Source: Triglochin maritima
Lineage: Eukaryota > Streptophyta > Magnoliopsida > Alismatales > Juncaginaceae
NCBI GenBank assembly: GCA_963682175.1
Contig: OY821779.1
Span: 4,166,501 to 4,230,500, forward strand
DNA length: 64,000 nt
Reading direction: 5' to 3'
In this document: in pieces, positions 52,479 to 63,641 of the stretch
Layout of the letters: each line of letters opens with the position of its first letter
How positions within the stretch are numbered: the stretch's first letter is position 1
The notes under the pieces: generated by a model
Seen by the model: the letters and a program-made list of their open reading frames with translations, nothing else
The model's database searches: none
What the model was told of the DNA's origin: nothing
Translations under genes and position numbers: made by a program

Positions 52479-54659
52479 GAAAGGAATGTGTTCTAAAAGT
52501 TTTACTTTTATATGTCAATTATTATGAATTGGATATGCGAACATTTTGGTCATTAATTATGATATTCGTCTTTTGAAAGTGTTAAAGAAGAGACGTTTCT
52601 TCCTTAACCGTAGAGCTCTCTAAAAGATAATGGTTTACATAAATCAAAAGTTACCCACAATCATGGTAATTTACATGGAACATTAATCGCCGAGATAAGA
52701 TTGTCGTGTTGGTCATCGATTGTTGTAGCTCTACAAATAACTGACGACACGAGTATATAAAAGAAGAAAAAAATACTTTTATATATTGAATACACCTAAC
52801 AAGTAAAACATTATGGAATTGTGTTTCGTGTCATTAATGTTTTACTGTGTCTTGGATCATAAGATATGAGACTTATATCTTTTCGCCAAGAAGTGTTTAA
52901 TTTGATTATTGTCAAAAGCTATCAATGAATAAAGTGATAAAGACAATAGTTGGTTGAACAAGACTTGTGCTGGAAAAAATAGTTAGTCAAACGATTATCG
53001 TTGCCCATCTTAATTAATTGATGATATTAGTGGACCCCTTGATAAAGCAAAATTATAATTTGCACAATGTAACTTGAGTTAAGTTACATAGTTATAATTA
53101 GCTTAATGAGATCAAGAAATGAATATAATACAAAGGTGAAACATTTCTACTTTGTATATATTCTTAATATCATGAGGCAAGAGACGGACACAAGTGGTGC
53201 ACTTACATCACTAAATGGATCGTGTTTAGTTCGAGTGGAACAAAGACATCTATGCTAATTGGGTAACTATAATGTGTAGCTAGATACCGCTTATAGTTTG
53301 AGATATTAAGTGTTTAATATCGATGTCAATTTAGCTTATATCCTCCTATAGGTCACACCACAAACTGGGAAATAAGAAGCTTGATTTTGAGTTCATATGA
53401 TGTGTCGGGTTTCATGTGAAAAAGGGACACATATAGTGAACGAATAAAATCAATATGTCATAGGAATTGACATAACTAGAATCAAAATAAATTCATATGA
53501 GGTGTGTATATTATGTAGTGTAATAATTTAATATTACATAGGATAATATATTACATAAGATATGAATTTGCTAAAAACCCCAAAAGATCAAAATTTGTTG
53601 GAAATAAATCCAAAATTTAACAAAGGCAAAATCAGGGTTAAACATGACAAACCGTTTAGGGCTCGATCAACTGAGGTGTCTTCGAAACAGTCAACTGACG
53701 GGAAACGGGTAAGCACAATTGATTGACCAAAATTTTCCAGAGTGCCTGGACAATTGGGTTCGGTCAACTGTGCGTGAACGGTCAACCGAGTGAAAATATC
53801 TTGGGATATTTTTGGTAGACCGAAGGTGACACGATCGTCCGATGAATGTTCGCCAGGAGACATTTTGGTGGGTCAACGGTCGACCGAGCAAGACGCGAAT
53901 CGTCCGACTTTTTCCAGATAAATTTTCTCGTGCATATTCGGTCGACCGTATAGCTCACGGTCCACCGAACATGTGTAGTAACCGAATGATTTGGTTAATC
54001 GAGAAAAATCCTCGGTTAACCGAACAGTGCGATTTTAGCCTGAATTATTAAGAGAATAATTAGATCATGTGTTGGATCAATTCCAGATTTAATCAAACGT
54101 TTTATGGCTGCTTATGTGGCAATTTGAGATTAATTTTAGGAGAGAATAAGTAATAGATCATGACTAAAGAATAGTTCTTGATGATGATGTTTTGGGAGCC
54201 TATAAAAGGACCCATCATCCCATTTGTTTATGTGAATGCAAAAAAACTCTTTCTCTCATTAATCTCTCCCTTAATCACTACGAAAATCTCTTAATAGTTT
54301 TAAGTTTTGGAGATAGAAATCTCAGGAGCTTAAAGATGAGTTATTAGCTAGATTCTAAACCTAATTAGAGATTGATTGGCTAGCTCCTTTCTCTCTAATC
54401 TTGTTTAGTGTTTGGTAAGCACTTGGAGGCGAATCGGCGGACGATTCAACGGGCAACGCGACTCCGAATCTTCGAAAGGTTTTAGAGAACCTTTGGGTAC
54501 GATTCTCTATTTGTGATTTATTTTAATATATGTACGATTGCATGATATTAGAATAAACACAAAGTAATGTATATAAAATTGTTGAAAGTATAAATCGATC
54601 TTGTATGTTGTATTAAAAAATTAAAAATATATACATACATGGGGACACGAAATCCTACA
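52479..54659 (+). mobile_element. Solo LTR, plus orientation (LTR family A)
   Basis: 2181 bp starting TGAAAGGAATGTGTTC and ending CACGAAATCCTACA. It is flanked by exact 5-bp duplications CCGTT (52474-52478 and 54660-54664). TG...CA ends and a 5-bp TSD are diagnostic of an LTR-retrotransposon insertion; no internal region is attached, so it is a solo LTR. A TATA box (TATAAAAG) lies at 54201-54208, followed by a pyrimidine-rich stretch. The U3 part contains a cluster of GGTCAAC/GGTCGACCG motifs at about 53640-54020. Confidence 0.93.
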
Positions 54660-54664
54660 CCGTT

Positions 54665-54987
54665 TTGATCCAAACTTTCACGTAAATATATATATTTATG
54701 AGTGTATTGAGGATACAACAAAAAAACTGGGAAAACGTCGAGTGTGTTAAACAATGAATTTTTGAAATTTAAGGGACAAATTGTAACAAAATGAAAGTTG
54801 AGGGTTGCAAATTGATATCAAAGCATAGTTCAGGGGGTAAACAAAAATGAACCCTAAAAAAAACAAATCCGAGGAGGGCAACCCCCACCTCCCCTATTAG
54901 GTGTCGTGTGGTTTCTCGCACATTTTCCCGCCCGGGCCACCCACCCGTTAAGGGTGGGCAGATAGAGCGCCTGATATTTGTGTTGAT
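54665..54987. other. Spacer between the two inverted solo LTRs
   Basis: Mostly AT-rich with a short TATATATA tract. The right part (54885-54960) has CCCGCCCGGGCC and CCCGTTAAGGG, resembling the Harbinger-like ends at 6.6 and 7.0 kb. Confidence 0.5.
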
Positions 54988-54992
54988 GTGTC

Positions 54993-57018
54993 TGTTGGAT
55001 TTCGTGCCCTGTAGTATGTATATATTTTCGAAATTTTATAAACATATAGGATCGAAACATTCATATTTTCTTCGATTTTCATATAGACATGCATTTGTTT
55101 ATCCTAATTATTTAACATGCATTAGAACAAACAAACAATTGCAAAGATGATCATACCTAGAGGTTCTCTAAAACCTCTCGAAGATCCGGTGTCGCGTTGC
55201 CGCCCGAATCGCCCGGTGGATTGCCTCCGAGTATTCACCAAACTCTAAACGAGATTGGAGAGAGAAGAGCTAGCCTCTCAATCTCCAATAGGGTTTAGAA
55301 TCCAATTACTAACCTCTCTTTAGTTCCCTTGAGAAGAAGATCTCTGAAGACTAAAACTAATCCTGAGAATTAAGGAAATTTCGTGGGGAATTATGGAGAG
55401 AGATTTTTGCATGAGAAAATAATGAATGAATTAAAGAGGTAATGAGATAAACTTGTATTTATAAGTTCTCTCCAAATTACATATTCATGTGCAACCCCTT
55501 GCCCATGATTTCATGCAAACTTCTATCAAACCATCCATTATTTACTAACAAATAATCTCAGCCACGAATTAAATCAATTATGGACCTATTCCATGCATGA
55601 TCTAATTAATTCTTAAATTAATTCTGCAGATAACCGTCTGGACCCGTCGACCGTTTGGAGGTTCGATCGACCGTTGGACACTCGGTCAACTGTTCACAAC
55701 AATAAAATATTTCATCAGAATGTTCGGTCGACCGACCGATAGATTCGGTCGACCGTTCCGAACAGTTGAAAATTCCATGTTATCGGTCGAGACGTGTCCG
55801 GTCGACCGTGCACGGATCGTTCGACCGTTTACTGCTAACCGGTCGATCGTTTTGCACATTATTGCAGACTTGTCAAATTTCGGTTTAACCCCTACAAAAT
55901 TTGACATTTCAGGATTAGTAGTAAATTCACAGCTTATGTAACACATTATCCTATGTAATGATAAATCATTACACCCCATAATATTTAAATCTCATATGAA
56001 TTTAATTTAGATTCTAATTATGTTATTAATCACAACATAATTTTGATTTTGCTTGTTCACCCCATGTGTCATTTTTTACATGAAACCCGACACATCTTAA
56101 GAACTCAAAATCCCCATTTCTCGTTTCTCAGTTTTGTGGTGTGACATATGGGAGGATCTAAACTAAGTTGGCAGTGATATTAAGAGCTTAATATCACAAG
56201 CTATAAGCGGTATCTAGCTACACATTATAACTCCCAATTAGTTAGATGTCTTAATTCCACTCGAATCAAAACCCTATCCATTTAGTGATGCAGTGCACCA
56301 CTTGTGTCCGTCCCTTGCCTCATGATATTAAGAATACACATAAAGTAGTATTGTGTCATCTTTGTATTAGTATTCATTTCTTGATCTCTTAAAGCTAGTT
56401 ACAAATATGTGACTTAACTCAAATCACATTGTGCACATTATAACTTTGCTTTATCAAGTGACCCACTAATATCATCACTCAATTAAGGAGGGGCAATGAT
56501 AATCTTTTGACTGACTATCTTCTCCAACAAAAGTCATACTTAACCAACTAATGCCTTTACACTACACTCGTCGATAGCTCAGGACACTAGTCTAATTAAG
56601 CAATTCTTAAGTAATCGGATATAAGTCTCATATCCAAGGACCAAAGACACAGTAAAATATTAATGACACAGAAACATATTTCTACAAAATTTTACTTGTT
56701 AGGTCAATTCAGTATACAAAAGTACTATTTTCCTCTTTTGTGTACCCGTGTTGTCACTCACTTGTAGAGTTACAATGATCTATGTTCAACACGTCAATCT
56801 TAACTCAGTAACTAATGTCCCATGTTAATTACCATGATTGCGAATATCTTTTGTTTTATGTAAACCAATAACTTTTAGAGTTCTACGTTTAAGGACCAAG
56901 AGTCTCTTCCTTAACACTTCTAAAAGTCGAATAACATAAACAAGAAACAAAATGATTTCTCATTCAATTCATAATAATTGACATTTAAAAGTAAAACTTT
57001 TAGAACACATTCCCTTCA
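54993..57018 (-). mobile_element. Solo LTR, minus orientation (LTR family A)
   Basis: 2026 bp; on the minus strand it starts TGAAGGGAATGTGTTC and ends CACGAAATCCAACA. It is flanked by exact GTGTC duplications (54988-54992 and 57019-57023). It is the same family as the LTR at 52479: shared landmarks include AGAGAACCT near the end, TGTCGGGTTTCATGT and the CGGTCGACCG cluster (55640-55860). Length and sequence differ from the other copy, so this is an independent insertion. Confidence 0.93.
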
Positions 57019-57241
57019 GTGTCAGGGTATATATACTTTTCGTCCCTTGATATAATTTACTTCGTCCCATAAAAATTAAAATATTATACTTAGTTTCTTT
57101 TACTTTTTAATTTTCTAACACTCTGCACGTATTTTCCAAATATTGTATTATTGTTCAACATATTTACCTTATTTTCTTTTTTTGCATTATTTTCAAAAAT
57201 TATGTCTAACAATAATTCTATCATAAATTTGGATTTAAATA

Positions 57242-58469
57242 CTAGATTGTTATTCATCACCGGAAAACTACTTAAATTGCACCAACGAATTACCATCTTG
57301 CCCTTCTCTCATTTGTACTCCTATAACGCGACATTTCACCCTCTTTCACCCATCTCTTTTCATCTTCCTCTCATTATCATAAAAAATAATGTTTTGGAGG
57401 TCAGTAGTGAGCCAACGGACGCCTCGTTGTACTCGAATATGGTAAAATGTCCAACATCTTTTTAATAAATAAAATAAAATAAAATAGCGGGCGTCCGTCA
57501 GAGCCGCCCCTCCCATGGGCAGGACGGCTCCGGCGGACGCCCGTTATTTTTATAAATTTTTATTAAAGAGATAATTGATTAATAATTTAGATAATTGCTA
57601 AATTAATTAATTATTAAGTTAATAATTACTATATTCGGATGACTGATACCTCTTCGGTACACCGAATAGAGATTTCCAGAGAAATGTCGAAGCTACTGAT
57701 GATAAATATTCGGATGACCGGGTAGAGGTCGGTAAACCGACCGAAGGATTCCAGGAAGATCAAAAACTTATTGTATTTACGATCACGGTGCACCGATGGA
57801 AGCTCGGTCATCCGCATAAAACATGTTCGGTAGACCGAGAAGCAAACGGTCGACCGTCTGACATCTCACCTTACAACGAGTTTTTGCAAGTGACGAAAAT
57901 TCAAATATTTCAAGATCCAACAACCGGGGTATTTGTAAGTCGGGAAGTTTTACCACCGGAGGATGTTGGATCTTGAAATTGTTGGATCTGGAAAAAATTT
58001 GAATTTTCATCACTTGCAAAAAACTCATTGTAATCTGACCCGTTACCACCGAAAATTTGCAAAGGAACCTCAAATAATTTGAGATAACACACTGTATAAT
58101 ATTAAGATATTTTTTAATTTTTTTAGGACGGGGCGTCTTAGCGAGACGCCCCCTCTTGGGTGAGGCGTTTGGGTAACCACCCCCCCCCCCCCCCCCCCCC
58201 CGGGGGACGTCTGGCTAAGACGCCTCCCCCATGGTGTGGACGTTTTACCGAGACAGCCGACTCGATTCTTTTTTGTTGGACTTATTTCACCGAATCCAGG
58301 CATTTCGCCAGACATTTTCGTGGTTTTTGTATTGTGAAAATAAGAAAAAGGTAGGTAGAAACCTTATTTTAAGAGACAAGACGAAATAAATATTAAATGA
58401 ATTGTTAAGAGTAAAAAAGTAATTATTAGGGCGATTTAAGTAGTTTTCCGGCGACGAATAGTAGTCACC
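57242..58469. mobile_element. Composite non-autonomous TIR element with 8-bp TSD
   Basis: 1228 bp flanked by exact TTTAAATA duplications (57234-57241 and 58470-58477). The subterminal inverted repeat is CACCGGAAAACTACTTAAAT on the left, with its near-inverse on the right. Inside are a GCGGGCGTCCG...CGGACGCCCG palindrome (57487-57543), a stretch with CGGTCGACCG-like motifs (57640-57850), an inverted pair of the GCAAGTGACGAAAATTC / GATCCAACAA module (57873-57925 and 57965-58040), GTCTGGCTAAGAC motifs (about 58130 and 58208) and a run of 22 C (58180-58201). It has no transposase. Confidence 0.87.
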
Positions 58470-58477
58470 TTTAAATA

Positions 58478-59640
58478 TGCATTAAATCCACATTGTATTT
58501 GCATAAAAGGTGTACAACATTTTTGGATACTAATTGTGGACCATGCAAATCTAACTTCAAACTTGTACTCGAGTTAAGTGTTAGAGGTATTCTATGTAAA
58601 CAATGCAACAAAATAATAAAAAAATGATGAATATCTTGAAAAATACATAATTTTTAGAGATGATGGTTTGTGTCAGAGAACTAAAAGTTTAGGAGTAAGT
58701 GCCATGTTTTAAAATTCACGGGGGTTAAGTAAATTAGGCCCAAAGTTAAAAGGGATTATTTGTAATTTACCATTTTCTATAAGCTTAACTCGAGTTGACG
58801 TTGGGTGAGCCTACAATAGACTCCCCTTTTTATTTTGGTAATTAGACAGGTTCAACGTTTTCTGCGACTAGTCGTTGAAAATGTGTTTTCGGTAAAAAAA
58901 AAATCTCTTCTCAACATTACAGATTCTTTAGTTAAATCCAATATATGTAACTCACATCATCAAATGGACATGAACATAAGTAAAGAGAGAAGATATGATG
59001 AAGAGAAAAAGAAAGAAGTGAGAATAAGAAGAGAATATGAGTTGAATGATGTTTCTAGATTGCTTAAGGGAGGTCTTGTAAATTTGTAATTTAACTTTAA
59101 CTATTAAAATGAATTTTATTTTACGAAATTGCAAAGGAAAAAATTGCAAAAGTTACAATTTTAAATTAATTTATATCAGTGAAGTTAGTTAAAAAACTTT
59201 ATTGTATTAACATTGTTGGAAAAATAATAACACAAATGCAAATAACAAAGATTTTTATAGCACAAGTGCAAACAGACAATTTCGTAATAACATCGTTTGA
59301 ATAGTCAAATAGTGAAGGTTGAAATCTAAAATAGCACTTTTATAATTAATAGCACGCAAGAAGAAAAAAACATTTATAAATGATTGTTTTCCCCCTATGT
59401 AGGGTAAACAAAGTTGATGTTTGAGATACTGCAGTAATTTTATTTTGGACTTTCGATTATAAAGTGGAGGATACTAGAACGTAAATGGTACATCTAAGAA
59501 TCAATTAAAATCCATAATCCACCAATTGAGTGAATCTATTACTCACTTTTTAAAAAACCAAAAACAAATTGAGTGAATTGACGCATTGCATACATTGCAT
59601 CATATGTCTTTCATTTAGATTGATTTTATATCGATAAATG
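58478..59640. other. AT-rich intergenic DNA
   Basis: No gene, RNA or element boundary recognised. The short frame at 58835-59089 is lysine-rich low-complexity sequence. Confidence 0.5.
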
Positions 59641-59644
59641 CTAC

Positions 59645-60776
59645 TAAGGTATGTGTTTAGTCTTATTTACAGAATACAAGGACCTGAATGCAAATTACCC
59701 ACAACCCGAGCATAAACGCGTGCAAAAGACTCATTTCTATCATAAAGACCAAGTTCAAGTTTATCAGGTTACAAATGGAAATGTATCCAAGCATAAAAGC
59801 ATTCAAGATCTAATTCCAAAAAGTACAAAGACTTAAGCACAAAAGTAGTCGGGGACTTAATTGCAAAAAGACAAGGACCTAATTGCAAATCACGAGTAGC
59901 TTTTATTATATTGGAGAAAATATAAAGAAAAATCAATGTGGATCTCCAAATATACGAAGGAATTAATCCGGAGCTCAAAAGAATGGAAAGAATCAATCCA
60001 GACGCGCAAAGGAGGATCAAATCATACCATAAACACACAGGAAAAATCCGGATCGAATCCGAGCCAAAAAGGTGGCGATTCCGCCGCACCTCATGTACAA
60101 ATTGCGACGATTTAGCCGCACAAAAGTCGATCCGTGTGCTCAAATTTTTACCAATGTTGTATTGACGCGTGTACGTTCCATTTATATATTGGGATCCCTT
60201 GTATCGGCTATAAATAGTCCCGAGAACGATGTTAGAAGGGTCCTTGGCCTTAGACCTAGTTTTTAGTTGTTGTTTTTATTTGTCTTTATTTTAGTAATAA
60301 ATTTCTGTCTTTTAGGGTGATCCAGCAGACAAAGGGAACACAGGATCCCTTCGTCCTCCCTCCATGAGTTTCTAACTCTTTCCAAAGGGTGGGGGTGACA
60401 GATTTAGGGTGATGAGAAGAGAATAAAGTTATTATTTTAATTTCGTATTAGTATGTTTTGATTACTTGAGTTTATGTTAAATCATTTATCATGTAATGCT
60501 TTATAACTAATGTGATTTATTATAAGTTTCAGAATTCTCTAATCTAAATCCTAAATCTAAACCTCCACCCAACGGAATTCACATCTTTATTCTTGCTTTA
60601 GTTTTAATTGTCCTTGTTTCTTGCTTTAAATAATTAAAACCCAAAAATCTCAAAACCAAATTTATTCTTCTCCCTCTTCCTTTCCCTTAATCGAAATCAC
60701 ACAAATAACAAATCTCTCCCTCCTTGTGTTCGACCCGTACTTGCCACCGCTTCATCGCGGTCGTGCATTTGCGGTG
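59645..60776 (+). mobile_element. Probable Gypsy (Tat/Athila-like) LTR, truncated at its 3' end
   Basis: TATA box CTATAAATAG at about 60208-60217 is followed about 85 bp downstream by AATAAA (60296-60301). The 3' part contains TTGTGTTCGACCCGTACTTG, then CCACCGC, then GTCGTGCATTTGCGGTGT, strongly resembling the end of plant Tat/Athila-type Gypsy LTRs. That similarity stops abruptly near 60776, where the TIR-family sequence with GTCTGGCTAAGAC begins. No clear 5' end or target duplication was found, so the left boundary is approximate. Confidence 0.55.
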
Positions 60777-60888
60777 TCTGGCTAAGACGCCTGTACCATC
60801 GTGGAGGCGTCTGGCTAAGACGCCTCAACCATGGTGGAGGCGTCTTAGCCAGACGCCTCCACAATGGTACAGGCGTCTTAGCCAGACG
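60771..60888. repeat. Long near-perfect palindrome made of four GTCTGGCTAAGAC units
   Basis: Two direct and two inverted copies of GCGTCTGGCTAAGACGCC, separated by TGTACCAT-GTGGAG spacers, give arms of about 58 bp with a few mismatches around a central CATGG. The DNA or RNA could fold into a long hairpin. The same unit occurs singly at 58208 and, degenerate, near 3340. Confidence 0.9.
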
Positions 60889-61113
60889 CCCGAGTCGGAA
60901 AAAAAATCCGCCTCCGTTACTTCGCCTGATCTAGGTGCTTCGCTAGACATTTTCGTGGTGTTGGTACTAGGAATGTTAGTAAAACTGAGTCAAAAACCTT
61001 GTTTAAAGACACGGGACGATATGAGTATTAAATATATTGTTAAGGGCAATTTGGTAATTTCAAAGGACGATTTAAATAGTTTTGGAGCGACGTTTAGTAG
61101 TTCCCTTTTTATA
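60776..61113. mobile_element. Right-end fragment of the 8-bp-TSD TIR family
   Basis: It ends GATTTAAATAGTTTTGGAGCGACGTTTAGTAGTTCCC, matching the right terminus of the element at 57242. It shares with that copy the CTAGACATTTTCGTGGT and TATTAAAT..TTGTTAAG blocks. No left terminal repeat is present. Confidence 0.65.
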
Positions 61114-62100
61114 TTGTGAAAACTATGTTACAGTTGGAAATAACCTAAAGAATGGTTTCATATAAATTTCGCCAATGAAATACCTTTTGTTATTGTCTTG
61201 ATGAATATTCATGATAACCATAAAAAATTCTCTTTAACTTTGAAATGACATTTACATTCAAAGTTTAATCAAGCAAATTCAAGTAAAGAAGTAGATTTTG
61301 GAAATACAACCCCATCTAACTACAAGCATTTTTAGTTGGTTGATCAGCTGAACATGCCAATTTAGGGACTATACATTATCATTTACCCATTTTTGTCTAT
61401 TACATGATTCACATGTATCCACTCCATACAAGTTGAAACACAACTTAATACTAAATTTTCATGTTGCAATTTTAATTACTTTCTACGATAATAAGAAACT
61501 CCCTCTACTCGTCCGCACTATAGTATTCAACACATGTGAGTACGAGACTATGAATGTGGCCGATGGTACAAATTTTACTCAAAAATCAACTAGTTTTAAA
61601 GAAGATACACGTAATCACGACATTTATAAATCTTAAGACTATCAATTTTGTAGATTATGCAAATAATGAATCTAAATGCTACCTAATTAATTTCAACGTT
61701 TGTTAGTGAAACATAATGGACCACGATAAGGCGAAAGCGATTATTGCGCAAAATTCAATGGAAGCAAAGCTATGCAATTAGACAAACACCTGGCAAGCAT
61801 TTATGAAATTGAGCAAGTAATTGAAGCATATCTTAACAAGATAAACGTTGTAACATCCTCCAACAGCGGAAAATTTAAATTTTTTAAACGTATAATCGAC
61901 ATAATGATATTACTCAAAATACATGGAAACAATGCACCAAAATATAATATATATATATATATATATATCTGAGTATTTCAAAAGTGTGATTATATCAAAA
62001 GACTATATAAATACAAGTAATCACTCCGACCTCAAAATGAGAGAAAGCATGATCTGGTAGTGGCGCGCCTCTCCTTGGTCCCCACCCCCTAACGTCGGTC
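61114..62100. other. AT-rich intergenic DNA
   Basis: No gene recognised. A (TA)n tract lies at about 61948-61969. Confidence 0.5.
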
Positions 62101-62221
62101 ACGGCCTGAAAGGTAAACATGCAACGATACCAGAGCTTCCAGAAGCTTCCAGACCTCTACAAATGTATGAAACTAATACACTCTAGCATGCAATTCTATC
62201 CACACAAAAAACATACACACA

Positions 62222-62560
62222 GGGCTGGGTTTCATGACTTTTTCACCCAACCTAATCAACATTCAATGTCGTCAAGTTGGGCTCCAGGGCTTTTTCACCC
62301 AACCACAACTACTACGACAAGACCAGGGCTTCTGAGCTCTTTCACCCAACCCGAACGCTCTAAGGGTTCCAAGGCTTTTTCACCCAACCCTTATCATGTG
62401 GTCCTTGCTCGAGCTTCAGGGCTCTTTCACCTAATCCGGACGCACTACGGAGCTTCAAGGCTTTTTCACCCAACCCCGCACAGACTAGCTGGGCTCCGAG
62501 ACTTTTTCACCCAACCGATGGATCTCTCACAAACAGTTACGAGGCTCCTAGACCTTTTCA
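62222..62560. repeat. Degenerate tandem repeat around a TTTTTCACCCAACC core
   Basis: The core GGCTTTTTCACCCAACC (with CTCTTTCACCTAATCC-like variants) recurs eight times at roughly 36-52 bp spacing, beginning near 62238, 62290, 62338, 62374, 62421, 62460, 62500 and 62545. Each is preceded by a GGGCTC/GAGCTTC-like word. A 186-residue open frame runs through it but consists only of the repeat peptide (FTQP, FHP), so coding is unlikely. Confidence 0.8.
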
Positions 62561-62669
62561 CCCAATCACCGCAACACCCGTGCTCACAAGCACACTTGCC
62601 GGAAGAACATCGGCACCACAACTCGTCTCACAAGGACGACCACACTAACGCACCTTACATGTGCAAAAT

Positions 62670-63340
62670 AGAGCAATAACGATCGACCGAACCCAGAGTC
62701 ATGGTCGACCGATTCTCATCAAAACCAAGCAAGTGCCTCGACCTGCACTCCATCGGTCGAACCAAAGTCAGAGTCCGATCAACCGTTTAGAAGGTTGTCT
62801 CTAAGGTTCAACGAACACAACTACCAATCGGTCGAACGACAAATGGGGTATGTTCGACCGGAAACCTCCAGTGAGATCTCCCGTCGATCAACATAATCAA
62901 TCGGTCGAACCACCAAGAAAACACGGTCGACCGCAAACTACTAGTAAAACCTCCAACGAATCCAAACAACACCGGTCGACCGAACAACCATCGCTCGCAC
63001 CAACATTCAGATAATTTTAACCATCGGTCGAACGAAATCAATAAGTGGTTGACCGTTTAGATGGTCTAGGCTCCAACCGACTTAGCCACACGTACGATCA
63101 GTCGAACAAGTCAACGGATGCTCGATCATTTAGATGGTCAACGCCTTCAATCAACTTACAATATGCATACGATCGAACGACAAAGAGGCTCGTTCGACCG
63201 GAAACATCCAGGACTTACCTCTAATGCACCACCGGTCGACGGCGCAGTGACATCGTTCGACCGGCGCGAGCCAAAACCCAAAATCTCACTAGGAACGGTC
63301 GACCATTGCACTAACCGGTCGACCGATCCAGCAGACAAAA
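62670..63340. repeat. Cluster of GGTCGACCG / GGTCGAAC motifs
   Basis: At least fifteen copies of CGGTCGACCG or half-variants (CGGTCGAAC, GTTCGACCG) occur in 670 bp on both strands. The same motif is clustered in the U3 regions of the two solo LTRs (53640-54020 and 55620-55860). The stretch may be part of another LTR; a TATA-like CTACAAATAC lies just downstream at about 63417. Confidence 0.75.
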
Positions 63341-63609
63341 TCTACTGCACGTCTACCTGCGACGAGCCTTTCATCCTACCGTCAACTTCCCCAAATACTC
63401 ACACAACATAAGTGAGCTACAAATACAAGTTTGGCATACCGAAAGGTTTGAAGAACCTGACGACGCCTCCACGAGCACTTCTCTCTAAAACCCGATTTCC
63501 GACGAACTTCTCTCCCGATTGACGATCACACCGCCTAGTCGATCCACAACAATCTCTACGCCTTCGTCGATCATCACACCAACCACACAATTGAGAGAGA
63601 AACGAATTT

Positions 63610-63641
<32 letters not shown>

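Noticed and set aside
62119..62679. 186-residue open frame
   Set aside because: It runs through the degenerate TTTTTCACCCAACC repeat and consists only of its translation.
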